A DNA stretch of 12,223 nucleotides from Chloroflexota bacterium (lineage in GTDB: Bacteria > Chloroflexota > UBA6077 > CF-72). The stretch is taken from the NCBI GenBank assembly GCA_019242065.1, contig JAFAWJ010000302.1, positions 1-12,223 on the forward strand, in the 5' to 3' direction. The position numbers and the translations under genes are program-made. Under the pieces are notes generated by a model. The model saw only the letters and a list, made by a program, of their open reading frames with translations. It was not told where the DNA came from and ran no database searches. Below, piece by piece: positions 1 through 5,914 of the stretch (position 1 is its first letter; each line of letters opens with the position of its first letter).

Positions 1-803
1 GCGAACGCTTCGGCGACGGCGTGCGCGCCATGCACTTCGGGCTGCAAATTCGCCCGCGGCCGGCTGACCGCCAGGCTGTCGGCGCGCATCACGACGTTCG
101 GGTCGAGCAAAGCGACCAGCGCATCGAAGTTGCCCTCGCGGGAGGCCGCCAGAAACGCCTCGACCACTGCCCGCTGGCGGCCAAGATCCATCTCAAAGTC
201 ATCGCCCGAGGCACCCAGAACCCGCTGGCCGGTCCCACTGGCGGCCTGCCTTGCGCGATCTGGCGAGCCTGGCGGGTCGATGTCGTCGGCGGACGCGGCG
301 CCTCGAACCCGCCGCCGCGCGCGGCTGGCCAGTTGCTTGGTGGCATCTGGCGAGCGCCCGAGGATCTCGGCTATCTCGTCGAACGGGACTGCGAACATGT
401 CATGCAGGACGAACGCCAGGCGCTCGGCCGGGGCCAGCGTGTCGAGCACCACCAGGAGGGCCAGCCCGACGGAATCAGCCAGCATGGCCTGATGCTCCGG
501 GTCCGCCGACTCGGCGTGACCAGTGGTCGTCTCCGGCAGCACGTCGCCAAGCTGCTCCTCGCGCCGTGAGTTGCGGGACCGCAGCATATCCAGCGACACG
601 CGCGCGACCACGGTCGTCAACCAGCCTGTCATGTTTCCGACGCCGCTGGTATCGGCGCGGCTGAGCCGGAGCCAGGTTTCCTGCACGGCGTCGTCGGCGT
701 CGCTCGTGGAGCCGAGCATGCGATACGCGACAGCGCGCAGGTGCGCGCGGTTGGCCTCGAAGCGTTCCGCCAGAAACTGATGCTGATCCACGGGCCTACT
801 CAC
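1..803 (-). CDS. ECF41-type sigma factor with C-terminal SnoaL-like domain (3' end outside window)
   Basis: RNA polymerase sigma-70 family, extracytoplasmic-function type. About 267 codons are open from a GTG at 803 to the window edge, so the C-terminus is missing. Seen: a sigma-2 region at residues 10-75 (FLAERFEANR, AYRMLGS, DDAVQETWLRL, GWLTTVVARVSLDMLRSR), an acidic linker containing VLPE (about 88-91), and sigma-4 at about 113-168 (LDTLAPAERLAFVLHDMF, FDEIAEILGRSPDATKQ, RARRRVRG). A further domain begins near residue 190 (LGRQRAVVEAFLAASREG, ALLDPNVVMRAD), which is the SnoaL-like extension typical of ECF41/SigJ proteins. In that family the extension controls activity in cis, in place of a separate anti-sigma factor (family knowledge). 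Start choice: GTG 803 has GGAAGG only 3 nt upstream. GTG 791 is equally credible because it gives the family-like N-terminus MDQHQFLAERF. ECF41 genes usually adjoin their oxidoreductase or decarboxylase target, which would lie beyond the left edge. Confidence 0.9.
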   Translation of the reverse strand, partial: MSRPVDQHQFLAERFEANRAHLRAVAYRMLGSTSDADDAVQETWLRLSRADTSGVGNMTGWLTTVVARVSLDMLRSRNSRREEQLGDVLPETTTGHAESADPEHQAMLADSVGLALLVVLDTLAPAERLAFVLHDMFAVPFDEIAEILGRSPDATKQLASRARRRVRGAASADDIDPPGSPDRARQAASGTGQRVLGASGDDFEMDLGRQRAVVEAFLAASREGNFDALVALLDPNVVMRADSLAVSRPRANLQPEVHGAHAVAEAF

Positions 804-821
804 ATACCTTCCAAGGCTATT

Positions 822-848
822 GACGCGCCGCGCGGGCCCAAGGTGACA
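822..848 (-). promoter_or_regulatory. Candidate autoregulatory ECF41 promoter
   Basis: On the minus strand TGTCACC (848-842) is followed, after exactly 16 nt, by CGTC (825-822). As I recall it, the ECF41 promoter consensus is TGTCACA-N16-CGTC, so this matches at 10 of 11 defined positions with the exact spacing. A transcript would start near 815, just ahead of the GGAAGG at 812-807 and the sigma start codon. The position fits self-activation. The match is seen directly; the function is inferred. Confidence 0.6.
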
Positions 849-925
849 TCAGGTCCTGGTCGAGTGGCACCTCACGCAGGTGAGCGACACCCCACCGAAA
901 CGGAAGCCCTCACCACGTCAACGAG

Positions 926-1234
926 GCTCGGTTCTCCCACTTAGCGCAACCGTGAAGGGCTCCACCGTAGGTGGAATCTTGCTGGCCCATGTGATTCAAC
1001 CACGCTCGGTTCTTCCACCCGCGCAACGGTGAAGGCTTCACCGTAGGTGCATCTCTCTGGCTCGCGAGACTCAACCAGGCTCGGTTCTCCCACCCCGCAC
1101 ACCCGTGAAGGGCTCCACCGTAGGTGGAAGCGCTGTGGCCAGCGAGATTCAACCAGGCTCGGTTCTCCCACCCCGCACACCCGTGAAGGGCTCCACCGTA
1201 GGTGGACTCTCTCTGGCTCGCGTGATTCGACGAC
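926..1234. repeat. Four tandem 75-78 bp repeats with palindromic cores
   Basis: Units start at 926, 1004, 1079 and 1157 (spacing 78, 75, 78), each beginning GCTCGGTTCTYCCAC. Degenerate sequence just before 926 may be a fifth, partial unit. Units 1, 3 and 4 carry the perfect inverted repeat TCCACC-GTA-GGTGGA. Units 3 and 4 are nearly identical over about 50 bp and differ in the last third. Unit 2 is the most diverged. The array fills most of the 438 bp between the solute-binding-protein stop codon (1242) and the sigma start (803), and its last unit ends about 7 bp from that stop, so it would be the 3' UTR of the lipoprotein mRNA. Both strands have open frames through the array because the periods are multiples of three, but I see no gene there. 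Possible roles are mRNA 3'-end stabilisation, termination, protein binding, or a passive minisatellite. Confidence 0.9.
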
Positions 1235-1241
1235 GCGCTGC

Positions 1242-3047
1242 TCAGTGCGCCGCCGCGATCGCGTCGTTGAACTCCTGCTTGATCATATTCCCCGCGGAAT
1301 TCTGCCAATCCTTCACCAGCTGGTCGAAATTGCTCAGCGGGTCGCGGGCGACCAGGATGCCGTCCAGTCCATCCAGGAACGCCTGGTCCGCCTGCTTGCC
1401 CGCGGACGAAGCCTGCGTCGGCGAGTAGTAGCCCAGCGTCACGTCGGCGACGGCAATCTTCGGATCAACCAGCGCGACTTCGACCTGATTGACGTGCTTC
1501 GCATAGTTCGGAATACCCGCGTAGTACGTCGCATACGGCCGATCGGAAATGTATTGCCAGGGTACGTACTGCGAGCGGCTCTTGCCGTCGGAGGTCAACG
1601 CGGGGTTGCCGTCCGCGCCGATGGTGTAGTCCGCCGGCGACAGCCCGTAGGTCAGCAGCAGGTCTTCCTGGGTGCCAAACGGCTTCGCCAGGTAGTCAAC
1701 GATGCGCAGCAGCTCTTTGACGCGGTCGGAGCTGGCCTGCTTCATGACGTTGGCCGAGATGTAACCTCCGGTGATGTAGCTCTGGACCGTGGTGTTGGCG
1801 TCGGCGCTGAAGGGCATGATGAGGTCGGTGTTCGTCGGCGGAGTCTGCTGCAGACCACGCAACCAGAAGTCGTTCCACGAGTTGCCGAAGCCCTCGACGC
1901 ACGTGGCGAACTTCTTGCCAACCCAGTTCGAGCGCTGGTCGGTGGTGGTCGGTCCGTCGGGCCACATCAGTCCGGCGGTCCACAGGTCGCGCAGGTAGCC
2001 GACGGCGGCCTTGAACTGGTCGGTCTCGCGGTCACGGACGACCTTGCCCGAGGCATCCAGGCCCCAGGTGTTGGGGGCGCCAAACATCATCGCGTAGCCG
2101 AGGATGCCCATGTGGAGGCCGGTCACAGCGCCGCCCATGCCCCAGTCGCCATGGTTGGGGTCGTTCAGCTCGGTCACGATTTTCTTGAGGTCGTCGGCGG
2201 TCTTCGGGGTGGTGTCCGCGCCGACCTTCTCGTTCCACATGTCGGTGATCTTGAAAAAGAAACCGAGTCCGGGCAGATAGCGGTGGATCGGCCAGCTGTA
2301 CAGGGCGCCACCCAGGACGCAGCCGGAATTCGACCACGCGTACGTCGGAATCGCCGCCAGGTTGGGGTAATCCTTGATGGCGTCGCCGGCGAGGTACTGG
2401 GTCAGATCCTGGCACTTGGCTTTGACGAACTCGGCGGTACCCGGCGGCACGAACGGTCCGTTGATGCCAAAGTACAGGTGGATGATGTCGGGGATATCGT
2501 TGCCGGCCATCATCGTCGCCATCCGCAGCGGATAGTCCGTACTGGAGACGTTGGTCATGCGGAAATCGGAGTTGAGCGCCTTGTTGACAGCTTGCCAGGT
2601 CGGGTTCTGGTCGTATGGCGTCGGCGGCGGATAATAGTCGACGGCAAACGCGTTGACGGTACTGCCGGTGCCGGGCGCGGGTTTGTTCCAGGACGTCGGC
2701 GGGCTCTGGGGATAGTTGTCCCAGCCGAGCGTGACGCGCGGATCGTGGGCGTCGTAGTCCGGCTTGGCCAGCAAGTTGGGCGCGATGTAGTTGGGCAGGG
2801 CCTGGCTGTTCTTGCCGCCGGCGACCGCGCCGACGACGGTAGGTGCCGGCGCCGCCCCAGACGACGCACTGGCCACGGTCGGTGCGGCAGCCGCCGAAGT
2901 TGGTGCCGCCGTCGCCGGGGCAGAGGCACCGGTCGGCGAGGCAGAGGGTGCCGGGCTGCTGCACGCCGCCAGAACGAAACCTGCCCCTGTACCAACCGCG
3001 ACCTGAATGAATGCTCGCCTGCTGAAGGCGCCTTCCCCACGCTGCAT
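1242..3047 (-). CDS. Extracellular solute-binding lipoprotein, LplA-like (family 1)
   Basis: A 601-residue substrate-binding protein of a carbohydrate-type ABC importer, displayed outside the membrane. The N-terminus combines a Tat motif (SRRAFIQ, residues 9-15) with a lipobox (LAAC, Cys29), so it is probably exported folded and then lipidated. A low-complexity Ala/Pro/Ser/Thr linker follows to about residue 75 and tethers the binding domain. The body resembles the large LplA/LipO-like family: MATMMAGNDIPDII, YLRDLWTAGLMWPDG, LRIVDYLAKPFGTQED, and a C-terminal helix with FDQLVKDW. Start ATG 3047 has AAGG (3058-3055) 7 nt upstream. No permease or ATPase gene is visible on either side: a nitroreductase lies upstream, and repeats plus a sigma factor lie downstream. 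It may therefore use transporter parts encoded elsewhere. The ligand cannot be told from sequence; oligosaccharide is the family default. Confidence 0.9.
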   Translation of the reverse strand: MQRGEGAFSRRAFIQVAVGTGAGFVLAACSSPAPSASPTGASAPATAAPTSAAAAPTVASASSGAAPAPTVVGAVAGGKNSQALPNYIAPNLLAKPDYDAHDPRVTLGWDNYPQSPPTSWNKPAPGTGSTVNAFAVDYYPPPTPYDQNPTWQAVNKALNSDFRMTNVSSTDYPLRMATMMAGNDIPDIIHLYFGINGPFVPPGTAEFVKAKCQDLTQYLAGDAIKDYPNLAAIPTYAWSNSGCVLGGALYSWPIHRYLPGLGFFFKITDMWNEKVGADTTPKTADDLKKIVTELNDPNHGDWGMGGAVTGLHMGILGYAMMFGAPNTWGLDASGKVVRDRETDQFKAAVGYLRDLWTAGLMWPDGPTTTDQRSNWVGKKFATCVEGFGNSWNDFWLRGLQQTPPTNTDLIMPFSADANTTVQSYITGGYISANVMKQASSDRVKELLRIVDYLAKPFGTQEDLLLTYGLSPADYTIGADGNPALTSDGKSRSQYVPWQYISDRPYATYYAGIPNYAKHVNQVEVALVDPKIAVADVTLGYYSPTQASSAGKQADQAFLDGLDGILVARDPLSNFDQLVKDWQNSAGNMIKQEFNDAIAAAH

Positions 3048-3060
3048 ACAGTTACCTTAT

Positions 3061-3085
3061 GTGTCCGTACGTGTACGTGTGACAC
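3061..3085 (-). promoter_or_regulatory. Palindrome upstream of the solute-binding-protein gene (operator or 5'-UTR hairpin)
   Basis: Nested inverted repeats lie 14 nt upstream of the ATG at 3047. GTGTC (3061-3065) pairs with GACAC (3081-3085), and inside it CGTAC (3066-3070) pairs with GTACG (3073-3077), leaving a 2-nt centre and a 3-nt bulge. The element abuts the AAGG ribosome binding site. It could be an operator for a dimeric sugar-type repressor or an mRNA hairpin that gates translation. The symmetry is seen; the role is inferred. Confidence 0.45.
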
Positions 3086-3211
3086 GCGGTGCGGGCTGGT
3101 CCGCCAGAGACCAGGTTGTGCGCGTCATGCCACCGTGCCCGATTGTAGCAACCCGCCCGCGGCCCGCCGGTAATCAACAGTGGTGTTGAAACGCAGCCGA
3201 TACAGACCTCA

Positions 3212-3850
3212 TCACAAGGCATCGTTGGCCCATGGGCCAGGCGTTCCAAAGCGGTCCACAAAGGCAATCTCGCTCAGCGGCTTGCGTTGCGCCGGCCCGA
3301 ATTTGCCTGCCGCCCAGCCGAGAGGGATGCAGCACGTCGCGTCCATCTCGTCAGGAATGCCGAGCAGTCGATGCACGTCCGCCTCGTGAATGCCACCGAT
3401 GCTGGTGATCGTGCTGCCAATGCCCAGTGCCCGCGCGGCCAGCATCAGGTTCTGGCAGGCGGTGCTGACGTCGGCGCCCTTCTGCTCGGCGATGACCAAC
3501 AGCAGCACCGGCGCCCGCGCGTAGGTGTCCGCGCTGGTGCTGAAGTGCAGCGCCGCCTGCCCCGAGCTGTCGTCCTTCGGAATGTCTTCGGGTCCTGAAA
3601 AGCCACGTGCCTTGCGGCGCGCCCAGTAGGCGTCCACATACCACTCCGCCAGTTGATCCTTGAGTTGCTGATCGCGCACGGCCAGAAAGCGCCACGGCTG
3701 TCGATTGCCGCCGCTCGGCGCGCGCGCGGCGGCGGCCAGGAGCGTTTCAAGGTCCGCGTCGCTGATGGGCTCGTCCTTCAGGCGGCGGATGGCGCGCTGG
3801 GTAAAGATGGCTTCGCCCAGCGGCATCGTCAGCCGATCGGCTGCGGTCAC
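3212..3850 (-). CDS. Nitroreductase family protein (FMN-dependent)
   Basis: An oxidoreductase of the NADH-oxidase/nitroreductase fold, about 212 residues, which is usual for the family. Such enzymes are cytoplasmic homodimers that bind FMN and pass hydride from NAD(P)H to nitro compounds, quinones or other acceptors. Seen near the N-terminus: the RAIRRLKDEPI segment, whose first Arg contacts the FMN phosphate, and RAPSGGNRQPWRF, the Ser/Asn/Gln flavin loop. In the C-terminal third: ARALGIGSTITSIGG and the closing CIPLGWAAGKFGPAQRKPL signature with its Gly-rich FMN-phosphate loop. Start choice: an ATG at 3856 has GGAGG only 1 nt upstream, whereas the in-frame GTG at 3850 has the same GGAGG 7 nt upstream, so GTG is preferred; the difference is two residues. 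The gene is divergent from the peptidase and about 160 bp upstream of the lipoprotein gene on the same strand, so co-transcription is possible. Physiological substrate unknown. Confidence 0.9.
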   Translation of the reverse strand: MTAADRLTMPLGEAIFTQRAIRRLKDEPISDADLETLLAAAARAPSGGNRQPWRFLAVRDQQLKDQLAEWYVDAYWARRKARGFSGPEDIPKDDSSGQAALHFSTSADTYARAPVLLLVIAEQKGADVSTACQNLMLAARALGIGSTITSIGGIHEADVHRLLGIPDEMDATCCIPLGWAAGKFGPAQRKPLSEIAFVDRFGTPGPWANDAL

Positions 3851-3871
3851 GGGCATCCCTCCGGTCGTATC

Positions 3872-4750
3872 ATGCGTAGACTCTATACAAGACCCGTGCG
3901 CTCAACCCCGCCTCCCCCGCTGGACGTGCTGCCGAGCAACCTGACGGACTTCCCGCCAGCGCCACCCGTCAGGCGCCACCGGATGGCGCCTCTGCTCGGC
4001 GCCCTGCTGGCCATGGTGGTGCTGGGTGGGCTGGCCTGGCTGGTGCAGACCGTCGTGGGCGTTGACCAGGTCGAGCGCTGGGCGGTGACGGTCGCGAGCA
4101 ACGTCCGCTTGCCCGGCAGCGAGCTGCCGGACTCGCGCAACTGGGCGGGTTACACGGCCACCGGCGGCACATTCACCGCGGTCAGCGGGACCTGGAGCGT
4201 CCCCCGCTTCGCTCCCGACTCGCCCGCCGGAGCGGATGCGATCTGGGTTGGCATTGGCGGCGTACGGAGCAACGACCTGATCCAGGCCGGCACGCAACAG
4301 ACCGTGTCCGGCCACGGCACCACCAGCTACCAGGCCTGGATCGAGACGTTGCCGCAGGCATCCCGGCCGGTGCCCCTGACCGTCAATGCTGGCGACACGG
4401 TGAGCGTCTCACTCCAGGAACAGCCGACCGGCGACTGGCTGATCGCCTTCGAAAACACCACGACCGGCAAGCAGTATCAGGAAACCATCCAGTACGCATC
4501 GTCCCGCTCGTCCGCCGAGTGGGTCGTGGAGGCGCCGATGGCGCGCCGCGGTCGCCTGGTGCCACTGGATACCTTTGGATCGGTGGCCTTCAGCCAGGCG
4601 GCGACCACCAGAAACGGGCAGACCATGAGCATCGGCCAGGCCGGCGGCCGGCCGGTGACGATGATCGGCCAGCGCGGGCGGCCCATGGCGCGTCCGTCGC
4701 AGCTCGCTGCGGACGGCGCCAGCTTCGACGTGCAGCAATCGCTGCTGTAG
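3872..4750 (+). CDS. Membrane-anchored G1-family glutamic peptidase (eqolisin-like)
   Basis: A 292-residue peptidase of MEROPS family G1, which uses a Gln/Glu dyad and is best known from fungi (scytalidoglutamic peptidase); bacterial members exist. Numbering from ATG 3872: a Pro-rich, basic N-terminal tail (1-37, ending RRHR), one hydrophobic segment (39-64) acting as uncleaved anchor, then the beta-sandwich domain. NWAGYTATGGTFTAVSGTW (90-108) is the family opening. WVGIGG (125-130) leads to LIQAGT, whose Gln138 matches the catalytic Gln. SSAEWVVEAP holds Glu216, matching the catalytic Glu. The domain should face outward. Start is uncertain: no ribosome binding site precedes 3872. An in-frame GTG at 3896 sits 6 nt after TATACA (3884-3889), consistent with a leaderless transcript, and an ATG at 3983 would leave a bare signal-like segment. 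Family assignment is firm; substrate unknown. G1 enzymes of the fungal type work at acid pH, but that cannot be read from this sequence. Confidence 0.88.
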   Translation: MRRLYTRPVRSTPPPPLDVLPSNLTDFPPAPPVRRHRMAPLLGALLAMVVLGGLAWLVQTVVGVDQVERWAVTVASNVRLPGSELPDSRNWAGYTATGGTFTAVSGTWSVPRFAPDSPAGADAIWVGIGGVRSNDLIQAGTQQTVSGHGTTSYQAWIETLPQASRPVPLTVNAGDTVSVSLQEQPTGDWLIAFENTTTGKQYQETIQYASSRSSAEWVVEAPMARRGRLVPLDTFGSVAFSQAATTRNGQTMSIGQAGGRPVTMIGQRGRPMARPSQLAADGASFDVQQSLL

Positions 4751-4759
4751 GGTAGCCGC

Positions 4760-5227
4760 ATGCCCGAGGCCGGCCAGCGCCACTGCCCCTCGCAGCTGGA
4801 GGCCGAGGTCGCGACGCGGGACGGTTCGCTCATCCATATCCGACCCGTGCGGCCCGAGGATGCGGACGGTTGCTGGCCTTTCTGCGCGCGCTGCCAGACG
4901 AGGACCGCCGCCCAGTAGCGAGACGCTCGACCTGCAGCGAGTGTGCCACTGGTTGCCCAAACACGGAACGTGGCGCGGGCCATGGCGCTGCCGTAGACAC
5001 CGTCGAGAAACCCGTGCTTTGGTGGCTACCGCGGGTCCCCGGTGTGCGACATTGCGGCGGTCGAGCAGCTGGTGCTGTGCATCGCCGCGCTGGTCGACGA
5101 CCATCCCTGCATCGCCGAGCTGGACTGCAATCCCGTGATCGCCACTCCGACAGGCGCCACGGTCGTGGACGCGCGTATCCGCATCGAGCCCCCAGCCCCT
5201 CGCCGCCCGGTCGGCGCCCGTCTCTAA
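4760..5227 (+). pseudogene. Remnant of a bifunctional GNAT acetyltransferase / acetate-CoA ligase (Pat-like)
   Basis: Two recognisable ends of a protein normally near 900 residues are squeezed into 468 bp. ATG 4760 opens a frame reading CPSQLEAEVATRDGSLIHIRP and continuing VRPEDAD, the N-terminus of the high-GC GNAT-ACS fusion family. A frameshift near 4866-4870 moves the next conserved piece, LLAFLRALPDEDR, into the +1 frame, and the original frame hits TAG at 4916-4918. After a second stop in the original frame, that frame resumes near 5009 with FGGYRGSPVCDIAAVE and then IAELDCNPVI and VVDARIRIE up to TAA 5225-5227. This is the end of the ATP-grasp_5 domain of acyl-CoA ligases. Almost all of the GNAT core, the CoA-binding domain and the ligase domains are missing. 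The intact enzyme acetylates lysines of acyl-CoA synthetases and other proteins. The ATG lies 9 nt after the peptidase stop. No functional product is expected. Confidence 0.82.
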
Positions 5228-5234
5228 ACCGGAT

Positions 5235-5261
5235 TGTCACGCGCGGCGGACCTGGTGCGTG
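5235..5261 (+). promoter_or_regulatory. Possible ECF41-type promoter before the secreted protein gene
   Basis: TGTCACG (5235-5241), exactly 16 nt, then CGTG (5258-5261): the same architecture as the element upstream of the sigma gene, with two mismatches to TGTCACA-N16-CGTC. It lies about 65 bp upstream of ATG 5325 on the right strand. This could be a chance match in GC-rich DNA. Confidence 0.25.
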
Positions 5262-5324
5262 GAAGGAGTAGGGATCTGGTACCTGCCCCAACGAGTTTCA
5301 CAATCCTGGTCTGACGGAGTTGTC

Positions 5325-5810
5325 ATGCATAAGCACAACCTGGCGAAAGCGTTCGCCGCTCTGGTCGCAACTGGCGCGCTGCTGATGGCGCTGGTGCCGG
5401 GGGTTTCAGCCGCCCCGTTGTCGGATGCCGAAGGCGCACCGAATATCACCACCCCGAGCCCGACCGGCTATTACATCTGGCACACCGACGACGGGTGGCA
5501 TCTGCGCACGCACGGCCCTGGCGCCGAGCACGTGTTTGACGGACGGCTGCACAGCGACGGCACGTTCGAGACCGTCGATTTCGTCAAACTCGAAGCCGAC
5601 GACAACGTGTACGTGACCGACGGTGGCCACACGTTGATCGTTCACTTCCACACCTACGACGGCGAGGACGGCGTCAACTTCAGAGTGCACGATGGCAATG
5701 AGATCCATGCGGACCTGAAGCTGGATGGTCAGCCGGCGGCGTTGAATCAGATCTTCCTCGGGACGCAGGCGCGCAATCCGAAGCACAATCCGTTCACGAT
5801 CCACTTCTGA
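5325..5810 (+). CDS. Small secreted His/Asp-rich protein, function unknown
   Basis: 161 residues. ATG 5325 has GGAG (5316-5319) 5 nt upstream and opens a clear Sec signal peptide: MHKHNLAK, a hydrophobic core (AFAALVATGALLMALVPG), and cleavage likely near VSA-AP (about residue 27). The mature chain of about 130 residues begins with a cluster of aromatics and His, YYIWHTDDGWHLRTHGPGAEH. It continues with repeated D/E-G and H pairs (GRLHSDGTFETVDFVKLE, VHFHTYDGEDGVNFRV) and ends IFLGTQ...NPKHNPFTIHF. The spacing suggests an all-beta extracellular domain, and the His/Asp density would suit metal binding, but neither is shown. I do not recognise a named family; similar secreted proteins occur, as I recall, in Chloroflexota. 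A decayed paralogue lies at 9965-10330. The gene converges on the zinc-type binding-protein gene, sharing a hairpin terminator. Confidence 0.85.
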   Translation: MHKHNLAKAFAALVATGALLMALVPGVSAAPLSDAEGAPNITTPSPTGYYIWHTDDGWHLRTHGPGAEHVFDGRLHSDGTFETVDFVKLEADDNVYVTDGGHTLIVHFHTYDGEDGVNFRVHDGNEIHADLKLDGQPAALNQIFLGTQARNPKHNPFTIHF

Positions 5811-5850
5811 TCGTCGTCACGATCTGACAACAGGCTCGTAAAGGATAAAA

Positions 5851-5878
5851 GACGGTCGGGACAGATGTCTCGACCGTC
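5851..5878. terminator. Probable bidirectional hairpin terminator
   Basis: GACGGTCG (5851-5858) pairs perfectly with CGACCGTC (5871-5878), and GACA/TGTC inside extends the stem across a G-T pair. On the minus strand the stem is followed by TTTTATCCTTT, a proper U-rich tail for the metal-binding-protein gene that ends at 5915. On the plus strand the tail is the weaker CGTTTGTG. The hairpin lies between convergent stop codons (5810 and 5915). Confidence 0.75.
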
Positions 5879-5914
5879 CGTTTGTGAGTACATCCGGCGT
5901 AGTGGAGTGACCGT

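Noticed and set aside
926..1234. CRISPR array
   Set aside because: Units are nearly identical along most of their length, with no unique spacers of constant size between short repeats and no cas genes nearby.
910..1308. A 132-codon minus-strand frame through the repeat array, giving a repetitive STYGGALHGCAGWENRAWL-like peptide
   Set aside because: The frame stays open because the repeat periods are multiples of three. The palindromic core is better explained as nucleic-acid structure, and the frame overlaps the end of the real lipoprotein gene.
3063..3085. TGTCACA on the minus strand upstream of the solute-binding protein as an ECF41 promoter
   Set aside because: The -35-like heptamer is perfect, but 16 nt downstream the bases are CATA, not CGTC. 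It is part of the nested palindrome.
3142..3147. TACAAT (minus strand) as a -10 box for the solute-binding protein
   Set aside because: No -35 at 16-18 bp; the nearest TTGATT is about 24 bp away.
1047..3173. A 708-codon open frame on the plus strand antisense to the solute-binding protein
   Set aside because: Its product is Arg/Val/Gly-rich with no domain signal. The opposite strand encodes a convincing lipoprotein. Long antisense frames are common in GC-rich coding DNA.
5042..5227. A 61-codon frame as a stand-alone small protein
   Set aside because: It is the surviving C-terminal tail of an ATP-grasp ligase domain, so it was counted with the pseudogene.
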